Source of the DNA: Opitutus sp. ER46
GTDB taxonomy: Bacteria > Verrucomicrobiota > Verrucomicrobiia > Opitutales > Opitutaceae
Direction of reading: 5' to 3'
DNA: 64,000 nt
Assembly (NCBI RefSeq): GCF_003054705.1
Contig: NZ_QAYX01000016.1
Location: forward strand, 1-64,000
The notes beneath the pieces were generated by a model. That model saw nothing but the letters and a program-made list of their open reading frames with translations, did no database searches and had not been told where the DNA came from. Shown one piece after another: positions 51,734 through 61,400 of this stretch. Position 1 is the stretch's first letter; each line of letters starts with the position of its first letter. Position numbers and translations under genes: made by a program.

Positions 51734-53824
51734 CTACAGCCGGGCGTGGCGGAGCCGGAGCGCGTTCGCCACGACGGTGATCGAGGAGATGCTCATCGCG
51801 ATGCTGGCGAGCATCGGGCTGAGCAGGATGCCGAAGAAAGGATACAGCACGCCGGCGGCGACGGGCAGGCCGGCGAAGTTGTAGGCGAAGGCCCAGAAGA
51901 GGTTCTGCTTGATGTTGCGCAGCGTGGCGCGGCTGAGGTGGACGGCGCGGACGAGCGCAGCGAGGTCGCCGCGGACCAGCACCAGGCCGGCGCTGGCCAT
52001 GGCGACGTCGGTGCCGGTGCCCATGGCGATGCCGACGTCAGCGGCGGCGAGGGCCGGAGCGTCATTGAGGCCGTCGCCGGCGAACACCACCTGCTCGCCG
52101 CGGGCGCGGTGCGCGCGGACGAGTTCCTGTTTGCGGGCGGGCGTGACGCCGGCGTGGTGGCCGTCGAGCCCGAGTTCACGGGCGACGGCGCGGGCGGTTT
52201 CGTCGCGGTCGCCGGTGACCATGACAACGCGGAGACCGAGCCGCTGGAGTTCGCGAATCGCCTGGGCGGTGGTCGGCTTGATCGTATCGGCGAGTTCGAT
52301 GCGGCCGGCAAGTCGGCCGTCGACCTCGACGGCGACGAGGGTGGTCGGCGCGCCGGCCGTTGGCGCGGCGAAGCCCACGGCGTCGGACGCGCGACCGACA
52401 ACCACCCGGCGACCGGCGACGGTGGCCTGCACGCCCATGCCGGGCTCGGCGCGAAAACCGGTGGCGGGGACGATCGCGAGGCCGCGTTCGCGCGCGGCGG
52501 CGACGATGGCGCGGGCGAGTGGATGTTCGCTGGCGGCCTCGGCGGCAGCGGCGAGCCCCAGGACCTCGTCGGCGCTCAAGGCGTCGGCTGGCGCGAGTTT
52601 GACCACGCGCGGAGAGCCGACGGTGAGCGTGCCGGTCTTGTCGATCAGGAGCGTGTCGGCGGCGGCGAGGCGCTCGAGGGCGGCGGCGTCCTTGACGAGC
52701 ACGCCGGCCTGGGCACCGCGGCCGATGCCGGTGACGAGGGAGACGGGCGTGGCGAGGCCGAGGGCGCAGGGGCAGGCGATGATCAGGACCGCGACGGCGT
52801 TGAGCAGCGCGTGGAGGAAGCGCGGCTCCGGGCCGACGAGCCACCACGCCAGGAACGTGATGACGGCGATCGTGGCCACGGCCGGGACGAACCAGGAGGA
52901 GACGCGATCGGCGAGCCGGGCGATGGGCGCCTCGCTGTTCTGTGCCTCCTCGACGAGGCGGACGATCTGGGCGAGCAGCGTGTCGCGCCCGACGCGTTCG
53001 GCGCGGAAGGTAAAGGCGCCGGTGGTGTTGAGCGTGCCCGCGCTGACGGGGTCGCCGGGAGCCTTTGCGACCGGCACCGGTTCGCCGGTGAGCATGGACT
53101 CGTTCACCTCGCTGCGGCCCTCGGCCATCACGCCGTCGACCGGGAGGCTCTCGCCGGGACGCACCCGCAGGAGATCGCCCGGATGGACGGCCTCGACGGG
53201 AACGTCTTCCTCCTCGCCATTCGCGCCGATCCGGTGGGCGGTGCGCGGGGCGAGATCCATGAGCCCGCGAATGGCGGCGTCGGTGCGAGCGTGGGCGCGC
53301 TGCTCGAGGATCTGGCCCATGAGGACGATCGCGGTGATAAACGCGACGGCCTCGAAGTAGAGTGGCACGCCATGGTCGGTGCGCAACGCGGGCGGCAGGC
53401 GGTCGCCGAACAGGACGGCGGCGACGCTGAACGCGTAGGCTGCGCCGGTGCCGGTGACGATGAGCGTGAACATGTTGGTGTCCCGCTTGCGGATGGAATA
53501 CCACCAGCGCCGGTTCAGCGGGGCGCCGGCCCAGAAGAAGATCGGCGTGGTGAGCACGAGCTGCGTCCACGCCAGCACCTGCGGGTCGAAGCGGTGGAAG
53601 AAGGCGGGCGCGAGCATGGCGCCCATGGCGAGGACGAGCACGGGCACGCCGAGGAGCAGAGCGACCCAGAGGCGGGGGCGCAGGTAGCGCTCGTGAGGGA
53701 GTCCCATGTAGACGATCTCATCGGGCGGGGGGAGGGCGGCCGCCGCAGGGCCAGATTGTGCATGCGAGGAGTGACCGTGTCCGTGGGCCGAATGGCCCGG
53801 GGAAGAAGGCGGCGTGTCGTTCAT
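51734..53824 (-). CDS. Copper-transporting P1B-type ATPase with His-rich N-terminus
   Basis: A 696-residue heavy-metal pump. The cation site is IIACPCALG in the sixth helix, the phosphorylation motif is [10 protein letters not shown] in ASEHPLARA is the P1B signature, and [20 protein letters not shown] is the hinge. There is no cysteine-type HMA domain at the N-terminus; instead there is a His/Ser stretch ([14 protein letters not shown], residues about 11-24). The CPC motif points to Cu(I) export. The ATG at 53824 is the second in-frame start. It stands alone on the minus strand, with a repeat cluster upstream. Confidence 0.93.
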   Translation of the reverse strand: MNDTPPSSPGHSAHGHGHSSHAQSGPAAAALPPPDEIVYMGLPHERYLRPRLWVALLLGVPVLVLAMGAMLAPAFFHRFDPQVLAWTQLVLTTPIFFWAGAPLNRRWWYSIRKRDTNMFTLIVTGTGAAYAFSVAAVLFGDRLPPALRTDHGVPLYFEAVAFITAIVLMGQILEQRAHARTDAAIRGLMDLAPRTAHRIGANGEEEDVPVEAVHPGDLLRVRPGESLPVDGVMAEGRSEVNESMLTGEPVPVAKAPGDPVSAGTLNTTGAFTFRAERVGRDTLLAQIVRLVEEAQNSEAPIARLADRVSSWFVPAVATIAVITFLAWWLVGPEPRFLHALLNAVAVLIIACPCALGLATPVSLVTGIGRGAQAGVLVKDAAALERLAAADTLLIDKTGTLTVGSPRVVKLAPADALSADEVLGLAAAAEAASEHPLARAIVAAARERGLAIVPATGFRAEPGMGVQATVAGRRVVVGRASDAVGFAAPTAGAPTTLVAVEVDGRLAGRIELADTIKPTTAQAIRELQRLGLRVVMVTGDRDETARAVARELGLDGHHAGVTPARKQELVRAHRARGEQVVFAGDGLNDAPALAAADVGIAMGTGTDVAMASAGLVLVRGDLAALVRAVHLSRATLRNIKQNLFWAFAYNFAGLPVAAGVLYPFFGILLSPMLASIAMSISSITVVANALRLRHARL

Positions 53825-53903
53825 GAGCGCCGCAACCAATGCTCAGCCAGGGTGATTACGCAACGCGGGCGCAGGGAGGGCTGCGGGGTGGGGGCGCCCA
53901 CTC

Positions 53904-54005
53904 CTACTCTTTCTCTTACTCGTACTCTTTCTCTTTCTCTTTCTCCCGCACATGGCCTTTGCCCACGGAACGAGAGAAAGAGAAAGAGGAAGAGTAAGCG
54001 AAAGA
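53904..54005. repeat. Pyrimidine/purine inverted repeat, copy B of the GAGAAAGA element
   Basis: A pyrimidine-rich arm (53904-53946: TACTCTTTCTCTTACTCGTA and onward) faces a purine-rich arm (53971-54005) across a 24-base spacer. The two arms can form a long imperfect stem of about 33 pairs. The purine arm matches 61-95 at 34 of 35 positions. The element ends 20 bases before the AraC-type gene's stop codon on the minus strand. Confidence 0.85.
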
Positions 54006-54025
54006 CCGAGGCCGCCCTCACCCCC

Positions 54026-54934
54026 TCACTCCCCTTTTCTCGGCCGCGAGGCGGCGAGCTCGGCGCGCCAGTGTTCAGGCGAGCTGCCGTAGGCGCGCTT
54101 GAAGGCACTGGAGAGGTGGAAGCCGGAGCTGAAGCCTAGGCGGCTGGCGATCTCATCGAGCGTGGCGTCGGACGCCGCCAGCAAACGGCGCGCGCGGGAG
54201 AGCCGGAGATGCAGGACGTACTGCCAGGGGGCAAAGCCGGTGTGGGCCCTGAACGCGCGCCGGAAATGCGAGTAGCCGACGCCCAGCTGACGGGCGAGAT
54301 TCTGGACGTTGACGGGGGCGGAGAGTTGGTCGGCGAGATAACGCTCGGCGGCGGAAATGGCCTTGAGCATGCGCGAGCGGGCGGGCTGCACGCGGCCGGC
54401 CTTTTCCCAGGCGGCGAGCAGGCCGAAGGCGACGGCGGCCAATTCCGGGTCGAAGCTGCCTTCGGCGACTCGGGCCCGGAGATGGACCGCCGCGAGTGCC
54501 TCCTCAAACCCGGACTCCGGCTGGATGACGCGCACGGCGCGGGTGGCGGCAAAAACCCCAGCGCGCCGCAGGGTATTGACCAGTGGCCCCTGGATTTCCG
54601 CCCAACTCTCCGTCCAACCCGTGTCGGGGTCCGGCCGGTAGCGGTGCCACACGCCCGGCAGCAGCGCGACGGCGTTTCCAGCCTCCAAGTGGCAGCGTCC
54701 GGTCGCCTGGGATTCAAAGATCCCGGAGCCCTCAACGATATACACCAGTTGCAGCGCCTCCAGCACGCGGCCGTGCTCCCAGGTAAAGTCGTGGTCGGCG
54801 GGATGGCGGGCGGGCGGGTAGGGCGACCGGGCCGGGACGCAAGTGCGTCCGGCGCCCGTGAGCCCGACGCCCCAGCGACGGACGTCGGGGCCGGCGGCGA
54901 AATAGCGAAAGTAGTCCGGTTCGGTGAGGGGCAT
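54026..54934 (-). CDS. AraC family transcriptional regulator
   Basis: This 302-residue regulator has an N-terminal cupin-like sensor half (residues about 1-170; LQLVYIVEGSGIFESQATGRCHLEAGNAVALLPGVWH) and two C-terminal helix-turn-helix motifs (VNVQNLARQLGVGYSHFRRAFRAHTGFAPWQYVLHLRLSRA and LDEIASRLGFSSGFHLSSAFKRAYGSSPEHWR). It probably controls the divergent TonB receptor and the following GH106 genes in response to a sugar. GTATGC(G/A)AATT direct repeats flank the intergenic region. The ATG at 54934 is chosen; ATG at 54964 is an alternative. Confidence 0.93.
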   Translation of the reverse strand: MPLTEPDYFRYFAAGPDVRRWGVGLTGAGRTCVPARSPYPPARHPADHDFTWEHGRVLEALQLVYIVEGSGIFESQATGRCHLEAGNAVALLPGVWHRYRPDPDTGWTESWAEIQGPLVNTLRRAGVFAATRAVRVIQPESGFEEALAAVHLRARVAEGSFDPELAAVAFGLLAAWEKAGRVQPARSRMLKAISAAERYLADQLSAPVNVQNLARQLGVGYSHFRRAFRAHTGFAPWQYVLHLRLSRARRLLAASDATLDEIASRLGFSSGFHLSSAFKRAYGSSPEHWRAELAASRPRKGE

Positions 54935-54939
54935 TTCCT

Positions 54940-55032
54940 GTATGCGAATTGCCAGAACAAACATTCTTTGCCCGGCGGGCCTCGTGCTACTCTCTGCGTT
55001 GGGCATGTCAATTCAGCATAAGTATGCAAATT
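54940..55032. promoter_or_regulatory. Possible AraC operator, two direct repeats
   Basis: GTATGCGAATT (54940-54950) and GTATGCAAATT (55022-55032) differ by one base and lie at the two ends of the region between the AraC-type gene and the receptor gene, with starts 82 bases apart. AraC-type proteins often bind such direct repeats. Binding is inferred from layout alone. Confidence 0.5.
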
Positions 55033-55063
55033 AACGCGCCCTGACCCAAACGCCCCTTCCGTC

Positions 55064-58000
55064 ATGAAATTCCTCCGCGTTCCCCTCTGCCTCGGGCTGA
55101 CCTTGCTGGCGGCCAGCCGCCTCGGTGCCCAGACCTCCGCCGCCTCGCCCAATCCGCCCGCCGCCGCGGCTGCCGCGGAGGAGTCCATCGTGCTCAGCCC
55201 GTTCGTCGTCTCCTCGGAGCGCGACAACGGCTATGCCGCCACGGACTCGTTGGCCGGCACCCGACTGCGCACCAGCCTGAAGGACATCGCCGCCTCCGTG
55301 AGCGTGGTCACCAAGGACTTTCTCGACGACTTGGGTGCGACCGGCGCGGCCGAGTTGCTGGTGTACACCACGGGCACGGAAGTCGTTGGCATCGGCGGCA
55401 ACTACTCGGGTTCCACTCAGGAGACGGCCGCGCAGACCTTCGATCCGGTGCGCGAATCGACCAGCCCGTCGAATCGCGTCCGCGGCCTCGCCGGGGCGGA
55501 CCAGACGCGCAACTACTTCCTCACGCCGGGCATCCCGTTCGACGCGTACAACACCCAGAGCGCCACCATCAACCGTGGCCCCAACGCCATCCTCTTCGGC
55601 TTCGGCAGCCCTGGCGGCATCGTCGAGAGCACGCTCATCGCGCCGCAGTTCAAAAACAAGGGCCAGGTCCAGGCGCGCATGGGCAGCTACGACTCCTACC
55701 GCCTGTCACTCGACCTCGAGCGCGTGCTGCTGAAGGACAAGCTCGCGGTGCGCGTCGCCATGCTGCGCGACAACAAGCACTACGAGCAGGAATACACCTT
55801 CCGGGAGCAGAACCGCTATTTCGGCGCGGTGACCTACAAGCCTTTCAAGGGCACGACGATCCGCGTCAACGGCGAGCTCGGTTACCATGATCAGCGCCTG
55901 CCGCGCGTCGATCCGCCGGTCGACAGCATGACCAGCTGGTGGACGTACGGGAAACTCTCCCGCGACAACAACTTTACGTCGACCGCGACGAAGAACTTCC
56001 AGCGCGCCAACAACCTCGACGGCATGGCGGGCAACTGGTCCCAGAACGTCGGCCTGATCTACGACGATCCGTCGAACCCGATCCCGACCGACGCCTGGGT
56101 GCCCTACGCCAACGCCCCCGGCATCACCTACCGCTTCCTCGCGCCGCGCAGCTCACAGGAGATCGCCGCCAACATCACCAAGGATCCGCTGGCCGGCTTC
56201 ATGGTCGGCAAGCAACTGACCGACCGCTCGATCTTCGACTACCGCAGCCAGCTCCTGGACGGCCCGAACAGCGGCACCTGGATGGACTTCGACACCGAGA
56301 ACATCGCGGTCGAGCAGCTCCTCTTCGGCGGCGACGTCGGCTTCGAGCTCGTCTACGACCGCCAGAGCGCCGACTCCGACATGCTGCGCGGCATCAGCAA
56401 CAGCTACCGCGGCAACAACATCTTCATCGACGTGAACACCGTCACGGCCGACGGTCGCGCCAACCCAAACTTCGGCCGTCCTTTCATCGCGTCCAACGGC
56501 TACTTCAACCGCTACGAAAACCTCTTCGAGTCCGGCCGCGCCACGGTCTTCGCCAAGCACGATTTTGCCCGCCGCGGCCACAGCCTGTGGCGCCGGATCC
56601 TCGGCACCCAGACGCTCACCGGCATGTACTCCACGCTGAACCGCGAGCAGTTCACGCTCGGCGGTTATCCGCAGGTCGTCGCGCCCTCCTTCCGTGACGG
56701 TCTCAACGGCAACACCATCTCGACCAGCCGCAAGGTCTCCAGCGTCGTCTACCTCGGGCCGTCCCTCGCCAATGCCGCCACGCCCGCCGGCGCCAACCTC
56801 CGCGGCGTCAGCACCGTCCTGCTGGTTCCGTTCTCCGTCCCGGTGATGGTCGAGAATGTGAATACCGGATACAAGTGGGTGCGCCAGGACGTGCAGACCT
56901 ACACGTACCCGAACGACCTCGAGTACCTCGTCACGAGCAACAGCGCCACGTCCAACAAGGCCGGCTCGTCCGTCGCCGTCTGGCAGGGCAACTGGTGGAA
57001 CAACCTGCTCGTCTCCACCCTCGGCTGGCGGCGCGACCGCGTCGTCAGCGCCGTCGCGAACAGCTCGGAGACCAATCCCGACACCGGCGGCCGCTATCTG
57101 GCCCATGCCGAACTGCCGCCGGGCATCGTGACCCGGGAGTCGACCTTTAGCCACGGCCTGGCGCTGCACCTGCCGGCGAAATGGCTCAGCCGGCTCCCCG
57201 GCCAGCCCGGCCTCTCGTTCTACTACAACAGCTCGGAGAACTTCGACGTCACCGCCGGCGTCCGCCGCAACATCCTCGGCGACTACCTGCCGCCGCAGAC
57301 GGGCGACACCAAGGAGTACGGCATCGGCCTGCGCGCCTTCGACGAGAAGTTCATCCTGCGCGTGACGCGCTACGAGACGACGCAGGACAACATGACCGAC
57401 ACTCGCGTTTCCGGCGTGCTCAACCGCGTCGTCGACCTCGAGTCCCGCATCACCGCCTCGCTCCCCAAGCAGTTTCTCGACTCGATCGGCTATGTCGGCT
57501 TCGACAGCCCGTCGGCCTCGCCGACGTTCAAGCGCTACCTCGACAACTACAAGTTCACGGTCGGCGCGGTGGAGGCGGACGGCACGCGCGACGCCACGTA
57601 CACCGGCGCGCCGTCGGGCACGGTCGAGCTTACCAGCTCGGTCTCCAAGGGCTGGGAAATTGAAACCGTCATCAACCCGACCCGCAGCCTGCGCCTCTCG
57701 GCCAACGTCGCCCAGCAGGAGGCGGTGCGCGGCGACACCAGCCCGATCCTCACCGCGCTCGTGGCGGAGCGGCTGAAGCAGTGGCAGCTCCCCGCGCTCT
57801 GGCCGCTCACCCTCGCGGGCGGCGTGCAGCGCGTCGACTCGTACGCCACGCAGTACATGACCAACCCGCTGACCACGGCGAAGCTCTCCGCCGGTGAGCG
57901 CACGCCCGAGCTGCGTGAGTGGCGCGCCAACGGCGTCGCCAACTACACCTTCGGCCGCAACACCTGGCTCAAGGGTTGGGCCATCGGCGGCGCCGCCCGC

Positions 58001-58315
58001 TGGCAGGACAAGGTTGCCATCGGGTATCCGGTCATCAACGACCCGGTGCTCGGCCTCGTCACCGATGTGAAGCATCCGTTCATGGGTTCGGACCAGATCA
58101 CCTACGATGGCTGGATCAACTACTCGCGGAAGATCTTCGGCGGCCGCGTCGGCTGGAAGATCCAGCTCAACGTCCGCAACATCCTGAACGACAACCTGCT
58201 CATCCCCGTGAAGGCCAACCCGGTCTACGTCGGCGATCTCTCCACCCGTGATGTCGCGGCGTGGCGAATCGGCGAGGAACGCACCTGGGAAGTCACCTCC
58301 ACGTTCACCTTCTAG
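55064..58315 (+). CDS. TonB-dependent receptor (Opitutaceae type, LSPF motif)
   Basis: A 1083-residue outer-membrane receptor with a signal peptide (residues 1-23). The mature N-terminus has IVLSPFVV (residues 42-49), then RDNGYAATDSLAGTRLRTSLKDIAASVSVVTKDFLDDLGATG, a plug with INRGPNAILFGFGSPGGIVE, and a large barrel ending in EVTSTFTF. It is the first gene downstream of the AraC-type regulator, on the opposite strand, and precedes a GH106 gene; a rhamnose-containing glycan is the likely substrate by context. A terminator follows. Confidence 0.95.
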   Translation: MKFLRVPLCLGLTLLAASRLGAQTSAASPNPPAAAAAAEESIVLSPFVVSSERDNGYAATDSLAGTRLRTSLKDIAASVSVVTKDFLDDLGATGAAELLVYTTGTEVVGIGGNYSGSTQETAAQTFDPVRESTSPSNRVRGLAGADQTRNYFLTPGIPFDAYNTQSATINRGPNAILFGFGSPGGIVESTLIAPQFKNKGQVQARMGSYDSYRLSLDLERVLLKDKLAVRVAMLRDNKHYEQEYTFREQNRYFGAVTYKPFKGTTIRVNGELGYHDQRLPRVDPPVDSMTSWWTYGKLSRDNNFTSTATKNFQRANNLDGMAGNWSQNVGLIYDDPSNPIPTDAWVPYANAPGITYRFLAPRSSQEIAANITKDPLAGFMVGKQLTDRSIFDYRSQLLDGPNSGTWMDFDTENIAVEQLLFGGDVGFELVYDRQSADSDMLRGISNSYRGNNIFIDVNTVTADGRANPNFGRPFIASNGYFNRYENLFESGRATVFAKHDFARRGHSLWRRILGTQTLTGMYSTLNREQFTLGGYPQVVAPSFRDGLNGNTISTSRKVSSVVYLGPSLANAATPAGANLRGVSTVLLVPFSVPVMVENVNTGYKWVRQDVQTYTYPNDLEYLVTSNSATSNKAGSSVAVWQGNWWNNLLVSTLGWRRDRVVSAVANSSETNPDTGGRYLAHAELPPGIVTRESTFSHGLALHLPAKWLSRLPGQPGLSFYYNSSENFDVTAGVRRNILGDYLPPQTGDTKEYGIGLRAFDEKFILRVTRYETTQDNMTDTRVSGVLNRVVDLESRITASLPKQFLDSIGYVGFDSPSASPTFKRYLDNYKFTVGAVEADGTRDATYTGAPSGTVELTSSVSKGWEIETVINPTRSLRLSANVAQQEAVRGDTSPILTALVAERLKQWQLPALWPLTLAGGVQRVDSYATQYMTNPLTTAKLSAGERTPELREWRANGVANYTFGRNTWLKGWAIGGAARWQDKVAIGYPVINDPVLGLVTDVKHPFMGSDQITYDGWINYSRKIFGGRVGWKIQLNVRNILNDNLLIPVKANPVYVGDLSTRDVAAWRIGEERTWEVTSTFTF

Positions 58316-58347
58316 CCGTTCGGCCGTGCTCCGGCCGTATCGTTTCT

Positions 58348-58402
58348 CCGTTCCCGCCTGTCGCTCTGACGAAGGGTGTCGCCACCGACAGGCGGGGAAC
58401 GG
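58348..58402. repeat. Long inverted repeat
   Basis: CCGTTCCCGCCTGTCG (58348-58363) is complementary to CGACAGGCGGGGAACGG (58386-58402) with one bulged G, around a 22-base loop. It is about 30 bases after the receptor stop and just before the terminator at 58408. It may be part of the 3' end of the receptor mRNA or a regulator site. Confidence 0.7.
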
Positions 58403-58407
58403 GTTCC

Positions 58408-58444
58408 CCCCGCCGGACCTGTGCCCGGCGGGTATTCGTTTTAT
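58408..58444 (+). terminator. Intrinsic terminator downstream of the receptor gene
   Basis: CCCGCCGG (58408-58415 region) pairs with CCGGCGGG (58425-58432), and TATTCGTTTTAT follows. It is moderately strong; some read-through into the GH106 gene could still occur. Confidence 0.65.
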
Positions 58445-58492
58445 CCCGGTGCCCGGGCGGATTCTATCCGCCGCCCATGCGTCATTCCTGCC

Positions 58493-61400
58493 ATGCCTTC
58501 CGCTCGTATGCTGACCGAGACCCTCAGCTGCTGGGTGCGCCGCACCGCCATCACGGGCAGCCTGCTCGTGCTCCCGCTGGCGATGCGCGCGGCGCCATCC
58601 GGCCCGCCGGCTGCGGCCCCGACCCTTGCGGCGCCCGCGCCCGCTGACGCCCTGGCCCAGGGTTTCGTCCGCCCGGCGGATGCGGCGCGGCCAGTGGTGT
58701 TCTGGTGGTGGTTCAACAGCCACGTGAACCGGGCGGGCATCACCCGCGACCTCGAGCAGTTCCGGGCCAAGGGCATCGCCGGCGTCGTGTTGATCAACAC
58801 GTCCACCGGCTTCGGCGCGGGCGCGATCCCCCGTGGCCCGGCGTTTCTCTCGCCGGAGTGGCGGGCGCTGTACCGCCATGCGCTCGACGAGGCGGCCCGG
58901 CTCGGGCTCGAAGTGGGCGTGAATCTCAGCACCGGCTGGTGCATGGGCGGCGCCTGGATCAAGCCCGAGGACTCCGGTCGCTGGTACCTGCAGGCGCAGA
59001 CGGTCGTGACCGGGCCGACGCACTTTGCCGGCGTGCTGCCGCGGCCGGGCAACCGGGCGGGCTACGACAACGCGCGGCAGCTTCAGGTGAAGAACTTCGT
59101 CGACCTGCCGCTCGCGCAGGCCGACTACCGGGACACCGCGATCATCGCGTATCCCGAGCCGGATCCCGCGGCCGCGCGCGTGGCCGGCGATCGTCTCGCG
59201 GCGTTGCCGGCAAAGGCCAACCGGCTCGACGGGAGCAGCCACCTCACGGCGGACGAAGTCATGCGCCCGCCGCTGGCCCCGTGGGCCGCCGCCGCGGGCG
59301 ACCAGCCCGTGGCGCCCGCGGCCATCGTGGATCTCACCGCGCGGGTTGACGCGACCGGCCGGCTGGAGTGGGACGTCCCCCCCGGCCGCTGGGTCATTCT
59401 CCGCACGGGCCACCGCATGACCGGCGCCCGCACGCTCTACGCGCTCCCCGAGGCGGAGGGACTCGAGATCGACTGGCTGAATGAACGCGGGGTCGACGCG
59501 CAGTTCGATCACCTCGGCAAGATCCTGCTGGCGGAGGCGGGACCGCACGCGGGACGAACGCTCCGGTATTTTCATGAGGACAGCTTCGAGGACGGGTTCC
59601 CCAACTGGACCGACAACTTCCTCGCGCGCTTCCGGCAGTTGCGGGGCTACGATGCCACGCCGTACCTGCCCGTGCTCAGCGGGGTCCTCGTCGGCAGCGC
59701 GGAGATCTCCGACCGTTTTCTGTACGACTATCGCCGCACCGTGGCCGACCTGATGGCCGACGCGCACTACGGGCGCCTTGCCGAGCGCAGCCATGCCGTT
59801 GGCCTCGAGGTGCAGAACGAGGCGGCCGGGCCCAGTTGGTCCGGGACGATGGGGATGGACGCGCTGAAGAACCTCGGCCGCAGCGACCGCCCGATGGGTG
59901 AGTTCTGGCAGGACAACTACCGCTTCGTGCAGGACGGCCAGAACCAGGTGACAAAGATGGTGGCAACCGCCGCACATATTTACGGCCGGCGCACCGCGTC
60001 GGCGGAGGCGTTCACCACCTTTGCGCACTGGAGCGATGATCCGGCCGCGTTGAAACCCACGGCGGACCGCGCGTTTTGCGAGGGCATCAATCGCATCGTG
60101 TTTCACACCAGCACCGCGACGCGCCCGGAGGACGGAAAGCCGGGCTACGAGTACGGCGCGGGCACGCACTTCAACCCGAACATCACCTGGTGGGAGCAGG
60201 CCGGCGCCTTCGTCGAGTACCTCAGCCGCTGCCAACACCTGCTGCAGGCCGGCCATTTCGTCGCGGACGTCCTGTATTACAACGGCGACGCGGCGCCGAA
60301 TCTGGTCCGACCCCGGCACACGCCGGCGGACCTGGGCCCAGGCTACGATTACGATGTGGCGAACACCGAGGTGCTCCTGACGCGCCTCGCCGTGCGCGAC
60401 GGGCGGCTCGTCCTGCCGGATGGCATGACCTACCGGCTGTTGGTGCTGCCCGAGAGCGAAACGTTGCCAGTGGAAGTCGCACGTAAGCTGCGTGAACTGG
60501 TGCGGGCGGGCGCGACGGTGATCGGCCCGAAGCCGGTGCGGGCGCCGGGACTGCGGGATTTTCCGGCGTGCGATGCCGAAGTGCGCACGATCGCCGCGGA
60601 GCTCTGGGGCCCGGCCGATGGGCACGCGGTGACGGCCAACCCGGTCGGCGCCGGCCGCGTGTACTGGGGGCGGACGGCGCGCGAAGTCCTGGCGGCGGAC
60701 GGCATTGGCCCGGCGCTGCGTTACGACGAGAGCGCGGGCTCGCTCGATCATGTGCAGCGCACGCTGCCTGACGCGGAGGTATTCTTCGTGGTGAACCGCA
60801 ACGCGCGCGCGGACCGCGTGGCCGTGACCTTCCGGGTGGCGGGGCGAGTGCCGGAGCTTTGGGATCCGGTTACCGGTGAGATCCGCCCGCTCCCGGTGTT
60901 CAGCGTCGCCGGCAATGAGACGACGGTGCCGCTCGAGTTTGCCCCGCATCAATCCTGGTTCGTGGTGTTTCGCGCCCGGCCCTCCACGCCCGCATCCGCC
61001 GCGGCGGACGCCGCGGCCGGGAACTTCGCGGCCTGGCGGCCGCGGCAAACGCTCGATGGCGCGTGGCGGGTGCGCTTCGACCCGCGCTGGGGCGGGCCCG
61101 GCGAGGTGACGTTCCCGAGCCTGACCGACTGGATCCAGAGCCGGGACGAGGGCGTGCGCTATTACTCGGGCACGGCTACGTATCGAAAGACCTTCCGATG
61201 GGACGGTACGCGGGCTGCCGGCAGCCAGCTGTTCCTTGAGCTCGGGACCGTGAAGAATCTTGCGACCGTGCGCCTGAACGGTCGCGCGCTCGGAACGGTT
61301 TGGTGCGCGCCCTGGCGGGTGGACGTGACGACGGCGTTGCGATCCGGCGACAACGAACTGGAGATCGACATAACCAACCTCTGGCCCAACCGGCTGATCG

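Noticed and set aside
51224-54139. A 971-codon open frame on the plus strand
   Set aside because: It is mostly antisense to the copper ATPase and also crosses the repeat region; no domain.
56153-61048. A 1631-codon open frame on the minus strand
   Set aside because: It runs antisense through the receptor and GH106 genes, is Arg/Ala/Val-biased, has no domain, and exists because of the high GC content. The plus-strand genes have clear motifs.
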